Assembly (NCBI GenBank): GCA_944407095.1
Contig: OX097180.1
Span: 310,001-374,000 of the forward strand
Source of the DNA: Candidatus Enterousia intestinigallinarum
GTDB taxonomy: Bacteria > Pseudomonadota > Alphaproteobacteria > Rs-D84
Length of the DNA: 64,000 nucleotides
Reading direction: 5' to 3'
Shown here: positions 8,265 through 16,384 of the stretch, piece by piece
Layout of the letters: every line of letters begins with the position of its first letter
Numbering within the stretch: position 1 is the first letter of the stretch
Translations under genes and position numbers: made by a program
The notes under the pieces: generated by a model
Database searches by the model: none
The model's input: the letters and a program-made list of their open reading frames with translations, nothing else
What the model was told of the DNA's origin: nothing

Positions 8265-8774
8265 ATGAGATGTCCATATTGTAACTCTACCGACAGCCGG
8301 GTGACTGATTCCCGTCCAGATACCGAAGACGCCATTATTCGGCGCCGTCGCGTATGCAATCAATGCGGGGCCAAGTTCACCACCGTCGAACGCGTCCAGA
8401 TGCGCGACCTGATGGTTCGTAAAAACAGTGGCAAGTTGGAGGCATTTGACCGCGAAAAACTGCGTCGCAGTATAAAACTGGCGTGTCGCAACCGTGACGT
8501 CGGCGACGAACAGATTGAAAAATTGGTGACATCAATACACCGCAGATTGGAAACGGAAACCGCCGACGATACTGTTACCAGCACTATGGTCGGCCAAATG
8601 GTGTCAGATTCATTGCTGAATCTGGATCCGATTGCATTTGTGCGCTTTGTATCAGTATATCGTAAATTTTCGCGCATTTCGGATTTCAAGAAAATTCTGG
8701 CTCAAATACCAGAAGCCGACGACAACGCGGACGCCGCGACCGTTTGTCCACTGCCAAAAACATCACTATTTTGA
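8265..8774 (+). CDS. nrdR: Transcriptional repressor NrdR
   Basis: Zinc-ribbon, ATP-cone repressor of ribonucleotide reductase genes. It has 169 residues. The N-terminal zinc ribbon has CPYC and CNQC with the RRRRVC basic stretch, followed by an ATP-cone (residues about 49-139) with KLEAFDREKLRRSIK. The start is the ATG at 8265; a TTG 18 bases upstream is less likely. No clear ribosome binding site precedes it, so it may be leaderless. The lytic transglycosylase starts 8 bases after its stop, suggesting one operon. The C-terminus (ADDNADAATVCPLPKTSLF) is a lineage-specific tail. Confidence 0.96.
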   Translation: MRCPYCNSTDSRVTDSRPDTEDAIIRRRRVCNQCGAKFTTVERVQMRDLMVRKNSGKLEAFDREKLRRSIKLACRNRDVGDEQIEKLVTSIHRRLETETADDTVTSTMVGQMVSDSLLNLDPIAFVRFVSVYRKFSRISDFKKILAQIPEADDNADAATVCPLPKTSLF

Positions 8775-8782
8775 CACGACAT

Positions 8783-10513
8783 ATGAAAAAAATCTTCACA
8801 TTTTTAATAGCAATATTCTTGCCGTTTGCGGCGATTGCCGCCGACCGGCCTGATATCAATGTACTGTCCGACGCGGACGCAAGTTTATACACTCAAATTT
8901 TCCTGTTGCAAAGCGAAGAAGAAATTTCCGCGGCACAAAAATTGGAAAAGCAACTATCCGATCCATTATTGATGAACGAGGTTTTATACCAACGCTTCAT
9001 ATCCAAGACATATCGCACCCGTGGCAAAGAACTGGTATCCTGGATGGAAAAATATTATGATATGCCGGGTGCAGAACGTATGGCAAAACTGGCCAAAATA
9101 AAACAGGCAACCGTTCGCAAGCCATATCTTCCCCGCACAATCAGTGGCGGCGCATCAATCGAAACGGCCCAATCGGAAACCTGGACGGCAAAGAAATATA
9201 CCGGGGACACCAATACAAAGATTACCAAATTCAAGCGCGCAATCCGCAGTGGCGCCACAAAAACTGCCCGATTGATACTGGAAGACGCGTCGTTCAAGCG
9301 CAAACTGACCGAATCGGACTATGGTCGCCTGGCGGGACGTTTATCATTTATATATTATACGAACGGCGAATTTGAACTGGCGAAAAAATGGGGTTTTGTC
9401 GCATCCGATGCAAAATCGGAATACGGCCTGTGGGCAATGGGATTATTGTATTTCAAGGAAGAAAAATATAAAGAAAGTGAAAAGTATTTCAGTGCAATCC
9501 TGGATTTGGAACAAATAAACAACGCCAGAAAGACCGAGGCCGCATTCTGGGCTGGTCGTGCGGCGGACGCCAATGGCGAACGCAGTGCCGCTAAAAAATA
9601 CTGGAAAATTGCGGCGGCACACCCAATGGCGTTTTACGGTGCATTATCGTCGGTAATGCTGGGGCACACCCCGCGTTATGAATTTTTCGAACAGGACTGT
9701 ACCGACGAAGACATCGACACATTGCGCGAGACCAAGTACGGCAAAATCGCCCTGGGGCTATTACAGGTTGACCAGAAAGACCGCGCGGAACAATATCTGA
9801 AATATATGATTACGGCCAAGGTTTCTGACCGCACATTGCACGCAATAAATTCTGTGGCAACGGCGTACGGACTGCCCCGCGTATCAATTCAGGCGTCCAG
9901 TTTAATAAAAGACCGCGGCATTTTGGAAATCGACGACAATATTATTTATTCGGCACAATATCCCCTGCCCGATTGGGAACCGATGGGCGGCTGGTCTATT
10001 GACCGGGCATTGTTGCTGGCCATTACAAAGCAGGAAAGCGGTTTCCGCACAAACGCTAAATCTGGGGCTGGTGCAAACGGCCTGATGCAGATTATGCCCA
10101 GTACCGCCAAACGCGTCGCGCGTGAAAACAAGGTAAATATGTCCGATATTGATATGTTAAATCCAGAACACAATATGTTCCTGGGGCAACAGTATATTGT
10201 GGACCTGTTGGCGCATCCAAACATAAACAACAATATAATAAAAATGTTGGCCGCATATAACGCCGGGATGGGAACCCTGGTTGAATTTGAACGCGATTTT
10301 CAAACATACGATCCATTATTGTATATCGAAAGTTTTCCGACATACGAAACCCGCAGTTATATCAAGCGTGTAATGTCAAATATGTGGCTGTATCGCGCCC
10401 GACTAGATCAACCATTGACCACTATGCGTGATTTAGCGGACGGCGAATGGCCACTGTACAACAGCGAAGATGAATACGTTCAAAAGCAGATTGCCGACCG
10501 TATGGCGATTTAG
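8783..10513 (+). CDS. Soluble lytic murein transglycosylase (GH23, Slt70-like)
   Basis: Periplasmic enzyme that cleaves peptidoglycan glycan strands to 1,6-anhydro products. It has 576 residues. The signal peptide MKKIFTFLIAIFLPFAAIAA comes first, then a long helical repeat region (about residues 30-410, the U-shaped superhelix of Slt70), then the SLT catalytic domain. The catalytic glutamate lies in AITKQESGFRTNAKSGAGAN, followed by GLMQIMPSTAKRVA and MLAAYNAGMGTL. An upstream ATG at 8744 overlaps nrdR and would spoil the signal peptide, so 8783 is chosen. Its stop overlaps the stop of the convergent Xre gene by four bases. Confidence 0.95.
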   Translation: MKKIFTFLIAIFLPFAAIAADRPDINVLSDADASLYTQIFLLQSEEEISAAQKLEKQLSDPLLMNEVLYQRFISKTYRTRGKELVSWMEKYYDMPGAERMAKLAKIKQATVRKPYLPRTISGGASIETAQSETWTAKKYTGDTNTKITKFKRAIRSGATKTARLILEDASFKRKLTESDYGRLAGRLSFIYYTNGEFELAKKWGFVASDAKSEYGLWAMGLLYFKEEKYKESEKYFSAILDLEQINNARKTEAAFWAGRAADANGERSAAKKYWKIAAAHPMAFYGALSSVMLGHTPRYEFFEQDCTDEDIDTLRETKYGKIALGLLQVDQKDRAEQYLKYMITAKVSDRTLHAINSVATAYGLPRVSIQASSLIKDRGILEIDDNIIYSAQYPLPDWEPMGGWSIDRALLLAITKQESGFRTNAKSGAGANGLMQIMPSTAKRVARENKVNMSDIDMLNPEHNMFLGQQYIVDLLAHPNINNNIIKMLAAYNAGMGTLVEFERDFQTYDPLLYIESFPTYETRSYIKRVMSNMWLYRARLDQPLTTMRDLADGEWPLYNSEDEYVQKQIADRMAI

Positions 10514-10860
10514 TCCGCCACATTTAACGCCACAGCAATTTTGGCAATAACATCACGTTTTTTACCCGGCAATTTATAAATCAGGGTTATCAAATCTGCC
10601 ATTGGCTTATCGTGAATATAATCGGCATTTGATTCTGTGTAAAATGCGGACGGCGATATTTCAAATATATGACAAAGTTCATTTAACAGTGCGGCACTAA
10701 TTCGGCATTGGCCACTTTCATATTTGTGAATTTGCTGAAATGTGACACCTATTTTGTCACCTAATTCCCGTTGGGTCATTCCCATACGTGCACGTAGCAT
10801 CACCATAACACGTCCGACACAAATATCAAATTCGTTCACCTGATGCTTTTTTCCGCCCAT
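10510..10860 (-). CDS. Xre-family HTH transcriptional regulator
   Basis: DNA-binding regulator of 116 residues. A Cro/C1-type helix-turn-helix spans residues 15-70 (VGRVMVMLRARMGMTQRELG, then DKIGVTFQQIHKYESGQCRI). The C-terminal helical tail ends KRDVIAKIAVALNVAD. Many alphaproteobacteria have such proteins. The ATG at 10860 follows GGGGGGAATT, and a longer frame upstream runs into the leader RNA and is rejected. It is the only gene behind this leader RNA that is not a secreted-protein cassette, which suggests it shares their regulation or controls them. Target genes are unknown. Confidence 0.92.
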   Translation of the reverse strand: MGGKKHQVNEFDICVGRVMVMLRARMGMTQRELGDKIGVTFQQIHKYESGQCRISAALLNELCHIFEISPSAFYTESNADYIHDKPMADLITLIYKLPGKKRDVIAKIAVALNVAD

Positions 10861-10871
10861 AAATTCCCCCC

Positions 10872-11054
10872 ATAATAAAAAACCACCGGAAAATATTTTC
10901 AGGTGGGTTGGAGGTTCACAACTATTAGTACGAATAGCGTGCTTTATTGGATATTCAGCACCCTCCAACCCCAGGGTTGGAGAACTTTTCATTTCGTCTA
11001 TACGAAACGCGTACTATCGGGTTGTGACACCCCATACCGGCAACACGCCGATAC
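10872..11054 (-). ncRNA. Structured leader RNA, copy F (upstream of the Xre regulator)
   Basis: Read on the minus strand. P1: CGTATCGG/CCGGTATG (11054-11047 with 11039-11032), then GGGGTG. P2: TCACAAC (11026-11020) with GTTGTGA (10921-10915), extended by TAGTACG (11015-11009) with CGTACTA (10931-10925). A local hairpin TTTCGT/ACGAAA follows. P3: CCAACC (10979-10974) with GGTTGG (10969-10964). P4: GTGCT (10960-10956) with AGCAC (10942-10938) around GAATAT. The terminator is CCACC-tGAAAA/TTTTC-cGGTGG, then TTTTTT, ending near 10874. TATAAT at 11066-11061 places the transcript start at P1. Helix sequences differ from the other copies but still pair. Confidence 0.8.
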
Positions 11055-11117
11055 GACAATAATTATATATGAAAACTTTTCCATTTGCCATAAATTTATG
11101 GTATGGTTTTAATCGCT

Positions 11118-11729
11118 ATGAAAACGTGTCCTACATTTGATATTGAAAACGAAACCGGATTTGACATCGTTGCCGGCGTGGACGAGGCCGGCCGTGGCCC
11201 CCTGTGCGGGCCGGTTGTTGCGGCGGCTGTTATATTTCCGCACCGTGACATTGAAATCCCGGTTGTTATCCGCGATTCAAAACAAATGACGCCACATATG
11301 CGCGCCGCCGCGTTGGATTGGATAACACATAACACTATTTGGGCAACCGGCGCGTGCAGTCCGTCCGAAATCGACGAAATGAACATTTTGAACGCATCGC
11401 TGACCGCAATGGCACGTGCGGTACAAAAACTGTCCCGCACGCCCCAATTTTGTTTAATTGACGGGAACAGGTTGCCGCGACTTTTGACTGGACGCGCCGT
11501 TGTACGGGGCGATGCAAAATCACTGTCCATTGCCGCCGCATCAATTATTGCAAAGGAAACGCGTGATAAAATTATGCACGAATTAGCCGCCCAATATCCT
11601 ATGTATGGGTGGGATAAAAATTCGGGCTATCCGACCGCCGAACATTTGCACGCCATTGAAAAATATGGTATAAACGAACATTATCGAAAAACATATAAAC
11701 CAGTAAAAGAAAGGATACAGGAAAAATGA
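11118..11729 (+). CDS. rnhB: Ribonuclease HII
   Basis: Cytoplasmic enzyme that cuts the RNA strand of RNA-DNA hybrids and removes misincorporated ribonucleotides. About 203 residues. The first catalytic motif, VAGVDEAGRGPLCGPVVAAA, supplies the Asp-Glu pair and the GRG loop. Further conserved parts are RDSKQMT, the CLIDGNRLP acidic site, and GDAKSLSIAAASIIAKETRD. The start is the ATG at 11118 or the in-frame one at 11103; neither has a clear ribosome binding site. Its stop overlaps the pgk start (ATGA), so the two genes are translationally coupled. Confidence 0.95.
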   Translation: MKTCPTFDIENETGFDIVAGVDEAGRGPLCGPVVAAAVIFPHRDIEIPVVIRDSKQMTPHMRAAALDWITHNTIWATGACSPSEIDEMNILNASLTAMARAVQKLSRTPQFCLIDGNRLPRLLTGRAVVRGDAKSLSIAAASIIAKETRDKIMHELAAQYPMYGWDKNSGYPTAEHLHAIEKYGINEHYRKTYKPVKERIQEK

Positions 11730-12895
11730 AACTGCGCACAATTGAAAATCTGGATGTACGCGGCAAATTTGTTTTGCTGCGCGATGATTTCAACGTACAA
11801 ATCGTGGACGGTAAAATTACCGACGCATTTCGTATTGAACAAAGTATGCCAACGATAAACGCCCTGCGGGCGGGTGGCGCACGTATTGCGATTTGTGCAC
11901 ACCTGGGGCGGCCAAAGGGTGCGCGCAATATGGAATACACCCTGGCCCCGATTGCGGAATATATGCAAGTGCCGCTGATTGCCGACTGCCTGGATCGTGA
12001 TTTTATGCAAAATATGAACGACGGCGACGTGGTTCTGTTGGAAAATGTGCGCTTTTACCCGGGCGAAGAACAAAACGACCCAGAATTTGCAAAGAAACTG
12101 GCCGACGGGTTTGATATTTTTATCAATGACGCGTTTGCCGTATCGCACCGTGCACACGCCAGCACCGTCGGCGTTGCAGAAATTCTGCCGTCATATGCGG
12201 GCAAACTGTTGGCATCGGAAATAGAACACCTGGCCGCGGTTATGGAAAACCCGAAACGCCCGTTGTTATCCATTGTCGCCGGCAGCAAGGTTTCCACCAA
12301 AATCGGCGTGTTAAAGGCATTGGCCAAACTGTCCGATAAAATGATTATCGGTGGCGCATTGGGCACAACATTTAACTATGCAATGGGTGGCAAAGTCGGC
12401 AATTCGTTGTTCGAAGCCGACCAGAAAGATACCGCACTGGAAATTCTGGAATACGCCAAACAAAATAATTGCGAAGTGCTGTTGCCATTGGACAAGGGCG
12501 TGGCCAAAGAATTTACCCCAACCGCCACCCGCACGAACAAGGACTTCACCGAAATAGCCGACGACGACATCATCATTGATGCCGGCATTGCCACAACCGA
12601 ACGCGACACGGACGCCATACGCCACGCGGCGACGGTAATCTGGAACGGAACCGTTGGTATGGCGGAATGGCAGCCGACGTGGTCGTACGGTTCATTTGCG
12701 ATTGCAAAAACGATTGCGGAACAAACACGCGCCGGCAAACTGGAAAGTATTGTCGGCGGTGGTGACACCGTTGCCGCATTAGAGGCCTGTGGTGTAAAAT
12801 CCGACATCACATACGTATCAACCGGCGGCGGCGCATTTCTGGAATTTATCGAGGGCCGCACCCTGCCCGGCATTGCGATACTGGAAAGCAAATAA
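11726..12895 (+). CDS. pgk: Phosphoglycerate kinase
   Basis: Glycolytic enzyme that transfers phosphate from 1,3-bisphosphoglycerate to ADP. The 389 residues are normal length. Substrate-site motifs LRDDFNVQIVDGKITD and HLGRPKG lie in the N-domain, GSKVSTKIGVLKAL at the hinge, and the nucleotide site GGGDTVAALEACG with YVSTGGGAFLEFIEGRTLPG at the C-terminus. It starts inside the rnhB stop codon with AGGATACAGGA upstream. A terminator follows directly. Confidence 0.98.
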   Translation: MKLRTIENLDVRGKFVLLRDDFNVQIVDGKITDAFRIEQSMPTINALRAGGARIAICAHLGRPKGARNMEYTLAPIAEYMQVPLIADCLDRDFMQNMNDGDVVLLENVRFYPGEEQNDPEFAKKLADGFDIFINDAFAVSHRAHASTVGVAEILPSYAGKLLASEIEHLAAVMENPKRPLLSIVAGSKVSTKIGVLKALAKLSDKMIIGGALGTTFNYAMGGKVGNSLFEADQKDTALEILEYAKQNNCEVLLPLDKGVAKEFTPTATRTNKDFTEIADDDIIIDAGIATTERDTDAIRHAATVIWNGTVGMAEWQPTWSYGSFAIAKTIAEQTRAGKLESIVGGGDTVAALEACGVKSDITYVSTGGGAFLEFIEGRTLPGIAILESK

Positions 12896-12922
12896 AAAAC
12901 GGGGGCTATCCCCGTTTTTTAT
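12893..12922. terminator. Bidirectional intrinsic terminator
   Basis: AAAACGGGGG/CCCCGTTTTTT hairpin between pgk and the convergent cassette 2. Confidence 0.85.
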
Positions 12923-12931
12923 CGACGACCA

Positions 12932-13210
12932 CTATTCCAGCGGACACGCAGACGTAAATTCATATGAACCGCTGTCGTCGGTATAAGTTACCCCGGTTGG
13001 CGCATACATTATGCACGAACCGGCCGGTGACGACGCCAGACAACTGTCCGCCGTACCGGCGGATGTATATCCACTGGGACACGTGCTGTCCGCGATTTCC
13101 ATATACGATTCCACAACCGCAACATAACCCGCCGGACACGACGTGGACGGTGCGGCGGCAAATGCGCCAATCGGCGCAATCGCCATAATTAAAATAAATA
13201 TTCGTTTCAT
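12932..13210 (-). CDS. Cassette 2 second gene: small exported protein
   Basis: Unknown function; 92 residues. The signal peptide MKRIFILIMAIAPIGAFAAA is followed by PSTSCPAGYVAVVESYMEIA, a TCPSGYTSAG core and the ending SCIMYAPTGVTY plus DDSGSYEFTSACPLE. Its mature part is almost identical to copies at 20757, 55427 and 63147, which implies recent duplication or gene conversion. The ATG at 13210 follows GGGGGCG. It lies 12 bases behind its partner gene. Confidence 0.87.
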   Translation of the reverse strand: MKRIFILIMAIAPIGAFAAAPSTSCPAGYVAVVESYMEIADSTCPSGYTSAGTADSCLASSPAGSCIMYAPTGVTYTDDSGSYEFTSACPLE

Positions 13211-13222
13211 ATTCGCCCCCAT

Positions 13223-13645
13223 TTAGTCAGATAGTCCACTATACAGCCCCGCCCGCCCAGGCTCACTCTCCTCGGAGATGAACCCACAGTTGTTCGAGCA
13301 CCCGTCAGCGCAATGCCCGGCGGAATCGTGGGTGTAGGCGAAAACCCAGCGCGACACCGCGGGCGAAACCATTTTGCACCAACAATTTTTGTTATCGTCA
13401 CTGGTTGAACTGGTCGTGACTTTTTCGGATTTTGTACCCATTGAACCACCATTTTGAGATCCGCAAAATGCAACACCCTGAATTTCTATACCGCCACAGG
13501 TTGCTGACCAATTTGACTGACCGAACGCGCCAGAGACACTTGTACACGTTGTTGATGACGTTAGTTTTACGCATTTTGTGACCGCATACGCTGGTGGGAT
13601 TGATGCCGCACAAATTATGCCGGCGATGATTAAATGTTTTTTCAT
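13223..13645 (-). CDS. Cassette 2 first gene: exported Cys-containing protein
   Basis: Unknown function; 140 residues. The signal peptide MKKHLIIAGIICAASIPPAYA is followed by VTKCVKLTSSTTCT. A variable centre contains GSQNGGSMGTKSEKVTTSS. The conserved block KNCWCKMVSPAVSRWV follows, then a Cys-containing tail ending LYSGLSD. The ATG at 13645 has an ideal AGGAGG seven bases upstream; longer frames start inside the leader RNA. Its stretch from GGIEIQGVAFCGS is close to the copy at 54995, while the tail differs, as if parts were shuffled between copies. Confidence 0.87.
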   Translation of the reverse strand: MKKHLIIAGIICAASIPPAYAVTKCVKLTSSTTCTSVSGAFGQSNWSATCGGIEIQGVAFCGSQNGGSMGTKSEKVTTSSTSDDNKNCWCKMVSPAVSRWVFAYTHDSAGHCADGCSNNCGFISEESEPGRAGLYSGLSD

Positions 13646-13671
13646 TCTAAACCTCCTTTTCATTGCGAATG

Positions 13672-13833
13672 AAAAAACCACCAAAATATTTCAGGTGGTT
13701 GGAGGTTAGTAACTATTAAAGGTAATAGTGTCGTTTATTCAACATATTCACGAACCCTCCAACCCGTATCAGTTGGAGTATTGATTTCCTTTAAGAGGTT
13801 ACTACACCCCGCATTGGTAAAATCACCAATGCA
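13672..13833 (-). ncRNA. Structured leader RNA, copy B (upstream of cassette 2)
   Basis: Read on the minus strand. P1: GCATTGGT (13832-13825) with ACCAATGC (13818-13811), then GGGGTG. P2: TAGTAAC (13804-13798) with GTTACTA (13713-13707), extended by TTAAAGG (13794-13788) with CCTTTAA (13722-13716). P3: CTCCAAC (13778-13772) with GTTGGAG (13763-13757). P4: TCGT (13753-13750) with ACGA (13734-13731) around GAATAT. A second CCTCCAACC overlaps terminator stem AACCACC/GGTGGTT (13700-13694, 13682-13676), followed by TTTTTT. TATAGT at 13844-13839 places the start at P1. The T-run can also pair with AATGAAAA just before the AGGAGG site. Confidence 0.82.
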
Positions 13834-13868
13834 AAAACACTATACCGCACAAAAACGAATATTTCCAT

Positions 13869-13900
13869 AATAAAAACGGGGTATGCACCCCGCTTTTATT
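13869..13900. terminator. Intrinsic terminator for the flavodoxin gene
   Basis: ACGGGGTatgcACCCCG hairpin. The minus-strand product ends CCGTTTTTATT. Confidence 0.75.
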
Positions 13901-14407
13901 TTACTTATTCAACCATTTTCGAATCGGCTCAACACTGTCGCCGGCCGCCGATCCGACAATAGCCAATCCGTCGCGAACATCCGCACCCGGACACATTTTA
14001 CGAACATCGGACATACTGTGTCCCAGGCCACTGCCTTCGTGTGTACAGAACGGTTTGACAACTTTGCCCGACAAATCACACCCGTCCAACAATGTGAACA
14101 CCGCCATCGGCATTGTTCCCCAATAATTTGGATATCCCAAATATACGGTATCGTATTTATCCAAATGTTTTGGATATGATTTTATTTCTGGACGTGCGTT
14201 TGTTTGCTGATCACGTTTGGCAACCGCAGTACATTCGTCATAGTTTTCCGGATACGGTACAACTGGTTCTATTTTGAACAAATCGGCACCGGTTAAATCG
14301 TGAATAATTTGCGCGGCGCGTTCCGTGTTTCCAACATCTGTATGACGGATTCCGCCGTCAACCCAGTTTTCGCCCGCACGTGAAAAATAGATTACAATCG
14401 AACTCAT
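13901..14407 (-). CDS. Flavodoxin-like protein
   Basis: FMN-binding electron-transfer fold. From the ATG at 14407 (behind ACAGGAAAAA) it has 168 residues. The N-terminal strand and phosphate loop MSSIVIYFSRAGENWVDGG differ from classic flavodoxin but fit the flavodoxin_4 type, with GNTERAAQIIHDLTGADLF. The FMN-side loop is YDTVYLGYPNYWGTMPMAVF, and the C-terminal loop CTHEGSGLGHSMSDVRKMCP completes the fold. It may serve in reductive or stress metabolism; the partner is unknown. An upstream in-frame start at 14488 lies in the previous terminator region and is rejected. Monocistronic. Confidence 0.88.
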   Translation of the reverse strand: MSSIVIYFSRAGENWVDGGIRHTDVGNTERAAQIIHDLTGADLFKIEPVVPYPENYDECTAVAKRDQQTNARPEIKSYPKHLDKYDTVYLGYPNYWGTMPMAVFTLLDGCDLSGKVVKPFCTHEGSGLGHSMSDVRKMCPGADVRDGLAIVGSAAGDSVEPIRKWLNK

Positions 14408-14479
14408 TTTTTCCTGTCCCCCTGTTGTTAGGTGAATATAATTATAGTGCGCCATAAATATTTTTACAGTGGTACAAAA

Positions 14480-14510
14480 AAATCCCACCCAATCGGGCGG
14501 GATTTATATT
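14480..14510 (-). terminator. Intrinsic terminator for the DsbA-like gene
   Basis: Minus strand ATCCCGCCCgattGGGTGGGAT followed by TTTTTT. Confidence 0.8.
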
Positions 14511-14527
14511 TAGTCGTGAAAAAGATA

Positions 14528-15361
14528 TTATTCCGCTTCGTCCAATGCCGTTTCGATTTGTGCGGCCGGAATCGCGCCCGGGAACGCCTGTTCACCGATA
14601 ATCAGGAACGGTGTTCCGCTGATTTCAAAGCGCTGTGCCAAATCACGAACGTTTCTTAATTCGCGTGCGACAACATCGCTGTCCATATCTTTTTTCAACT
14701 GTTCTGTATCCAGACCTGCTTCGGCAGCCATTTTCATAACGTTGGCTTCAACCTTTTCAGCAATCTTGTCCTGGTCTTTCAGGTCGTCCTGGGTATAGAA
14801 TTCGCGGGTCATCAACATATTTGTCAGTTCTGCCGCCTTGGTTGGATCCTGCATATTTGCAGCAATCACCGCGCGCGCCGGTCCATCTGACAACGGCCCG
14901 TGGATAGAGAAGTTCTTGATAACTACGCGTGTATCGTCACGATCCGCCAATACGCGTTCGATTTCACCGTGTACACGGCGGCAATACGGACAAGAGAAGT
15001 CAGTCCATACATAAATCGTCTTTTTCGCATCGCGGTTACCCAAAATCGGGGCATCACGCATCATTTTGTCGCCTTCGGAACGAACAAATTTACGAATCTG
15101 TTTGTTCTTTTCGGCCTGTTGCTGTTCCTGCATACCGTTGACCATTTCCTGAACGATTGCCGGATTTATCGCTGTCAGATAGTACGGCGTATACAGACGG
15201 CACATACTGCCCGCAATCAGGATAATCGCAATAACGGAAATGCACTTTTTTGCAACGACTTTTCCAGCAGACGGCTTTTTCTCGTCACCCTTTGGCAGCA
15301 ACATACCGCCAAACAGGTACAGAAGAACACCAACCACCAGAACCAAGATTGTCCAAGTCAT
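14528..15361 (-). CDS. Membrane-anchored DsbA-like thiol-disulfide oxidoreductase
   Basis: Predicted to form or isomerise disulfides in exported proteins. It has 277 residues. Two N-terminal hydrophobic segments (MTWTILVLVVGVLLYLFGGM and ISVIAIILIAGSM) anchor it. A helical linker follows, then a thioredoxin fold of DsbA type with active site SCPYCRR after TIYVWTDF, and the cis-proline loop ISGTPFLIIG. The start at 15361 follows AAAGGAG. Relatives are common in alphaproteobacteria (Com1/DsbA family). The many Cys-rich exported proteins in this window are natural client candidates; that link is inference. Confidence 0.93.
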   Translation of the reverse strand: MTWTILVLVVGVLLYLFGGMLLPKGDEKKPSAGKVVAKKCISVIAIILIAGSMCRLYTPYYLTAINPAIVQEMVNGMQEQQQAEKNKQIRKFVRSEGDKMMRDAPILGNRDAKKTIYVWTDFSCPYCRRVHGEIERVLADRDDTRVVIKNFSIHGPLSDGPARAVIAANMQDPTKAAELTNMLMTREFYTQDDLKDQDKIAEKVEANVMKMAAEAGLDTEQLKKDMDSDVVARELRNVRDLAQRFEISGTPFLIIGEQAFPGAIPAAQIETALDEAE

Positions 15362-15440
15362 AGTTTTTCTCCTTTATCTGTTGAACCGAATAAAAGATAC
15401 TGAAAAAAAAACCTTTGTGCAAGGAATAAATTGAACAATA

Positions 15441-16094
15441 TTACGCGCCGCATATCATACGACGCGCCGCGGGCAAATCAACGCCCTGAAACATACAGGC
15501 ACGTTCCAAAAAACGCCGCGTTAAATCCAAATTCATCGGCAGTTTATACAATCGTTCCGCATATGGCGCCCCACAGTTTGCACACACCGCCCGCCCTGTG
15601 CGTGGTGACAGATATTCCAGATTGTCGTGCGTTCCACACCCAGAACAAGCATTCAAATTTAATGCATACCCCAATTCACGCAACAGCGATATTTCCCACC
15701 GTAAATATACATCGTACGGCGACGCCCCGGTCAACCCGTGCAACAAATCCAACGTTTCATCATACAGTGCACGGTACTGTTCACGTTCCGGTAACAATGC
15801 CGCAACCAGCGCAAACGCACTGTTCATATACGCCAACGTTTCAGCCGACATCATCAGCGTTGCGGCCAGATTTTTTTCCGCATCCCAATGAAACGCGCCC
15901 AGTTGCGAATCCAGCCGCGCGTTCCACGCGACGGCGCCGAATTGTCCGACCAACGGTTTGTTTTTGCGTGCAATTTGCGCCCCCCGCATCATTCCGCACA
16001 ACACACCGAAATCAGACGTAAAAATTCGCGCAACCGAATCACGTTCCCCAAACGGCCGCAGTGCAATCAAAATTCCATTTGATTCTAATTTCAT
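15441..16094 (-). CDS. recO: DNA repair protein RecO
   Basis: Recombination mediator that works with RecF/RecR to load RecA on gaps. It has 217 residues. The N-terminal OB-fold (SNGILIALRPFGERDSVARI, then FTSDFGVLCGMMRGAQ) is followed by a helical domain and a zinc site with CSGCG and CANCG. Length is slightly under the usual 230-250. Monocistronic; the 290 bases downstream of its start hold no clear gene. Confidence 0.95.
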   Translation of the reverse strand: MKLESNGILIALRPFGERDSVARIFTSDFGVLCGMMRGAQIARKNKPLVGQFGAVAWNARLDSQLGAFHWDAEKNLAATLMMSAETLAYMNSAFALVAALLPEREQYRALYDETLDLLHGLTGASPYDVYLRWEISLLRELGYALNLNACSGCGTHDNLEYLSPRTGRAVCANCGAPYAERLYKLPMNLDLTRRFLERACMFQGVDLPAARRMICGA

Positions 16095-16328
16095 CTTGGT
16101 GACATTATATATTTATAATGAATAAAAGTTTATGAAAAAAACTCTGTCCAAGCGGCCGATATCAATTCACACAAGATTACCACTATACCACAAACTAGTA
16201 CAGGCACTGTAGTCACCCCGGACACTGGCATTATTACCGGTAAAATAGTAAATAAATAATAAAAAATATTTGTCTTTTATCGGGCTGGTATAGAAAACCT
16301 ACTCTCTACTTATACCATCCCGCCCCCA
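16095..16328. other. Intergenic stretch without a supported gene
   Basis: Between recO and rplI. An open stretch reading TSTGTVVTPDTGIITGK ends at about 16259 but lacks a start codon and may be a gene remnant. A hairpin (TGGTATA/TATACCA type) lies near 16286-16322. No tRNA or promoter was recognised. Confidence 0.5.
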
Positions 16329-16362
16329 CAAAAAAACACCCCGCGTTTGCGGGGCGTTTTAC
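16329..16362 (-). terminator. Terminator of the rpsF-rpsR-rplI operon
   Basis: Minus strand CCCCGC-aaa-GCGGGG followed by TGTTTTTTTG. Confidence 0.85.
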
Positions 16363-16384
16363 AAAACAAAATATTATCTGTTTT

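Noticed and set aside
12932-13833. Cassettes as insertion sequences
   Set aside because: No transposase, terminal inverted repeats or target-site duplications seen at any of the five copies.
16134-16259. Possible small protein ending TGKIVNK
   Set aside because: The in-frame start is missing (a TGA lies just upstream); possibly a remnant, but not supported as a gene.
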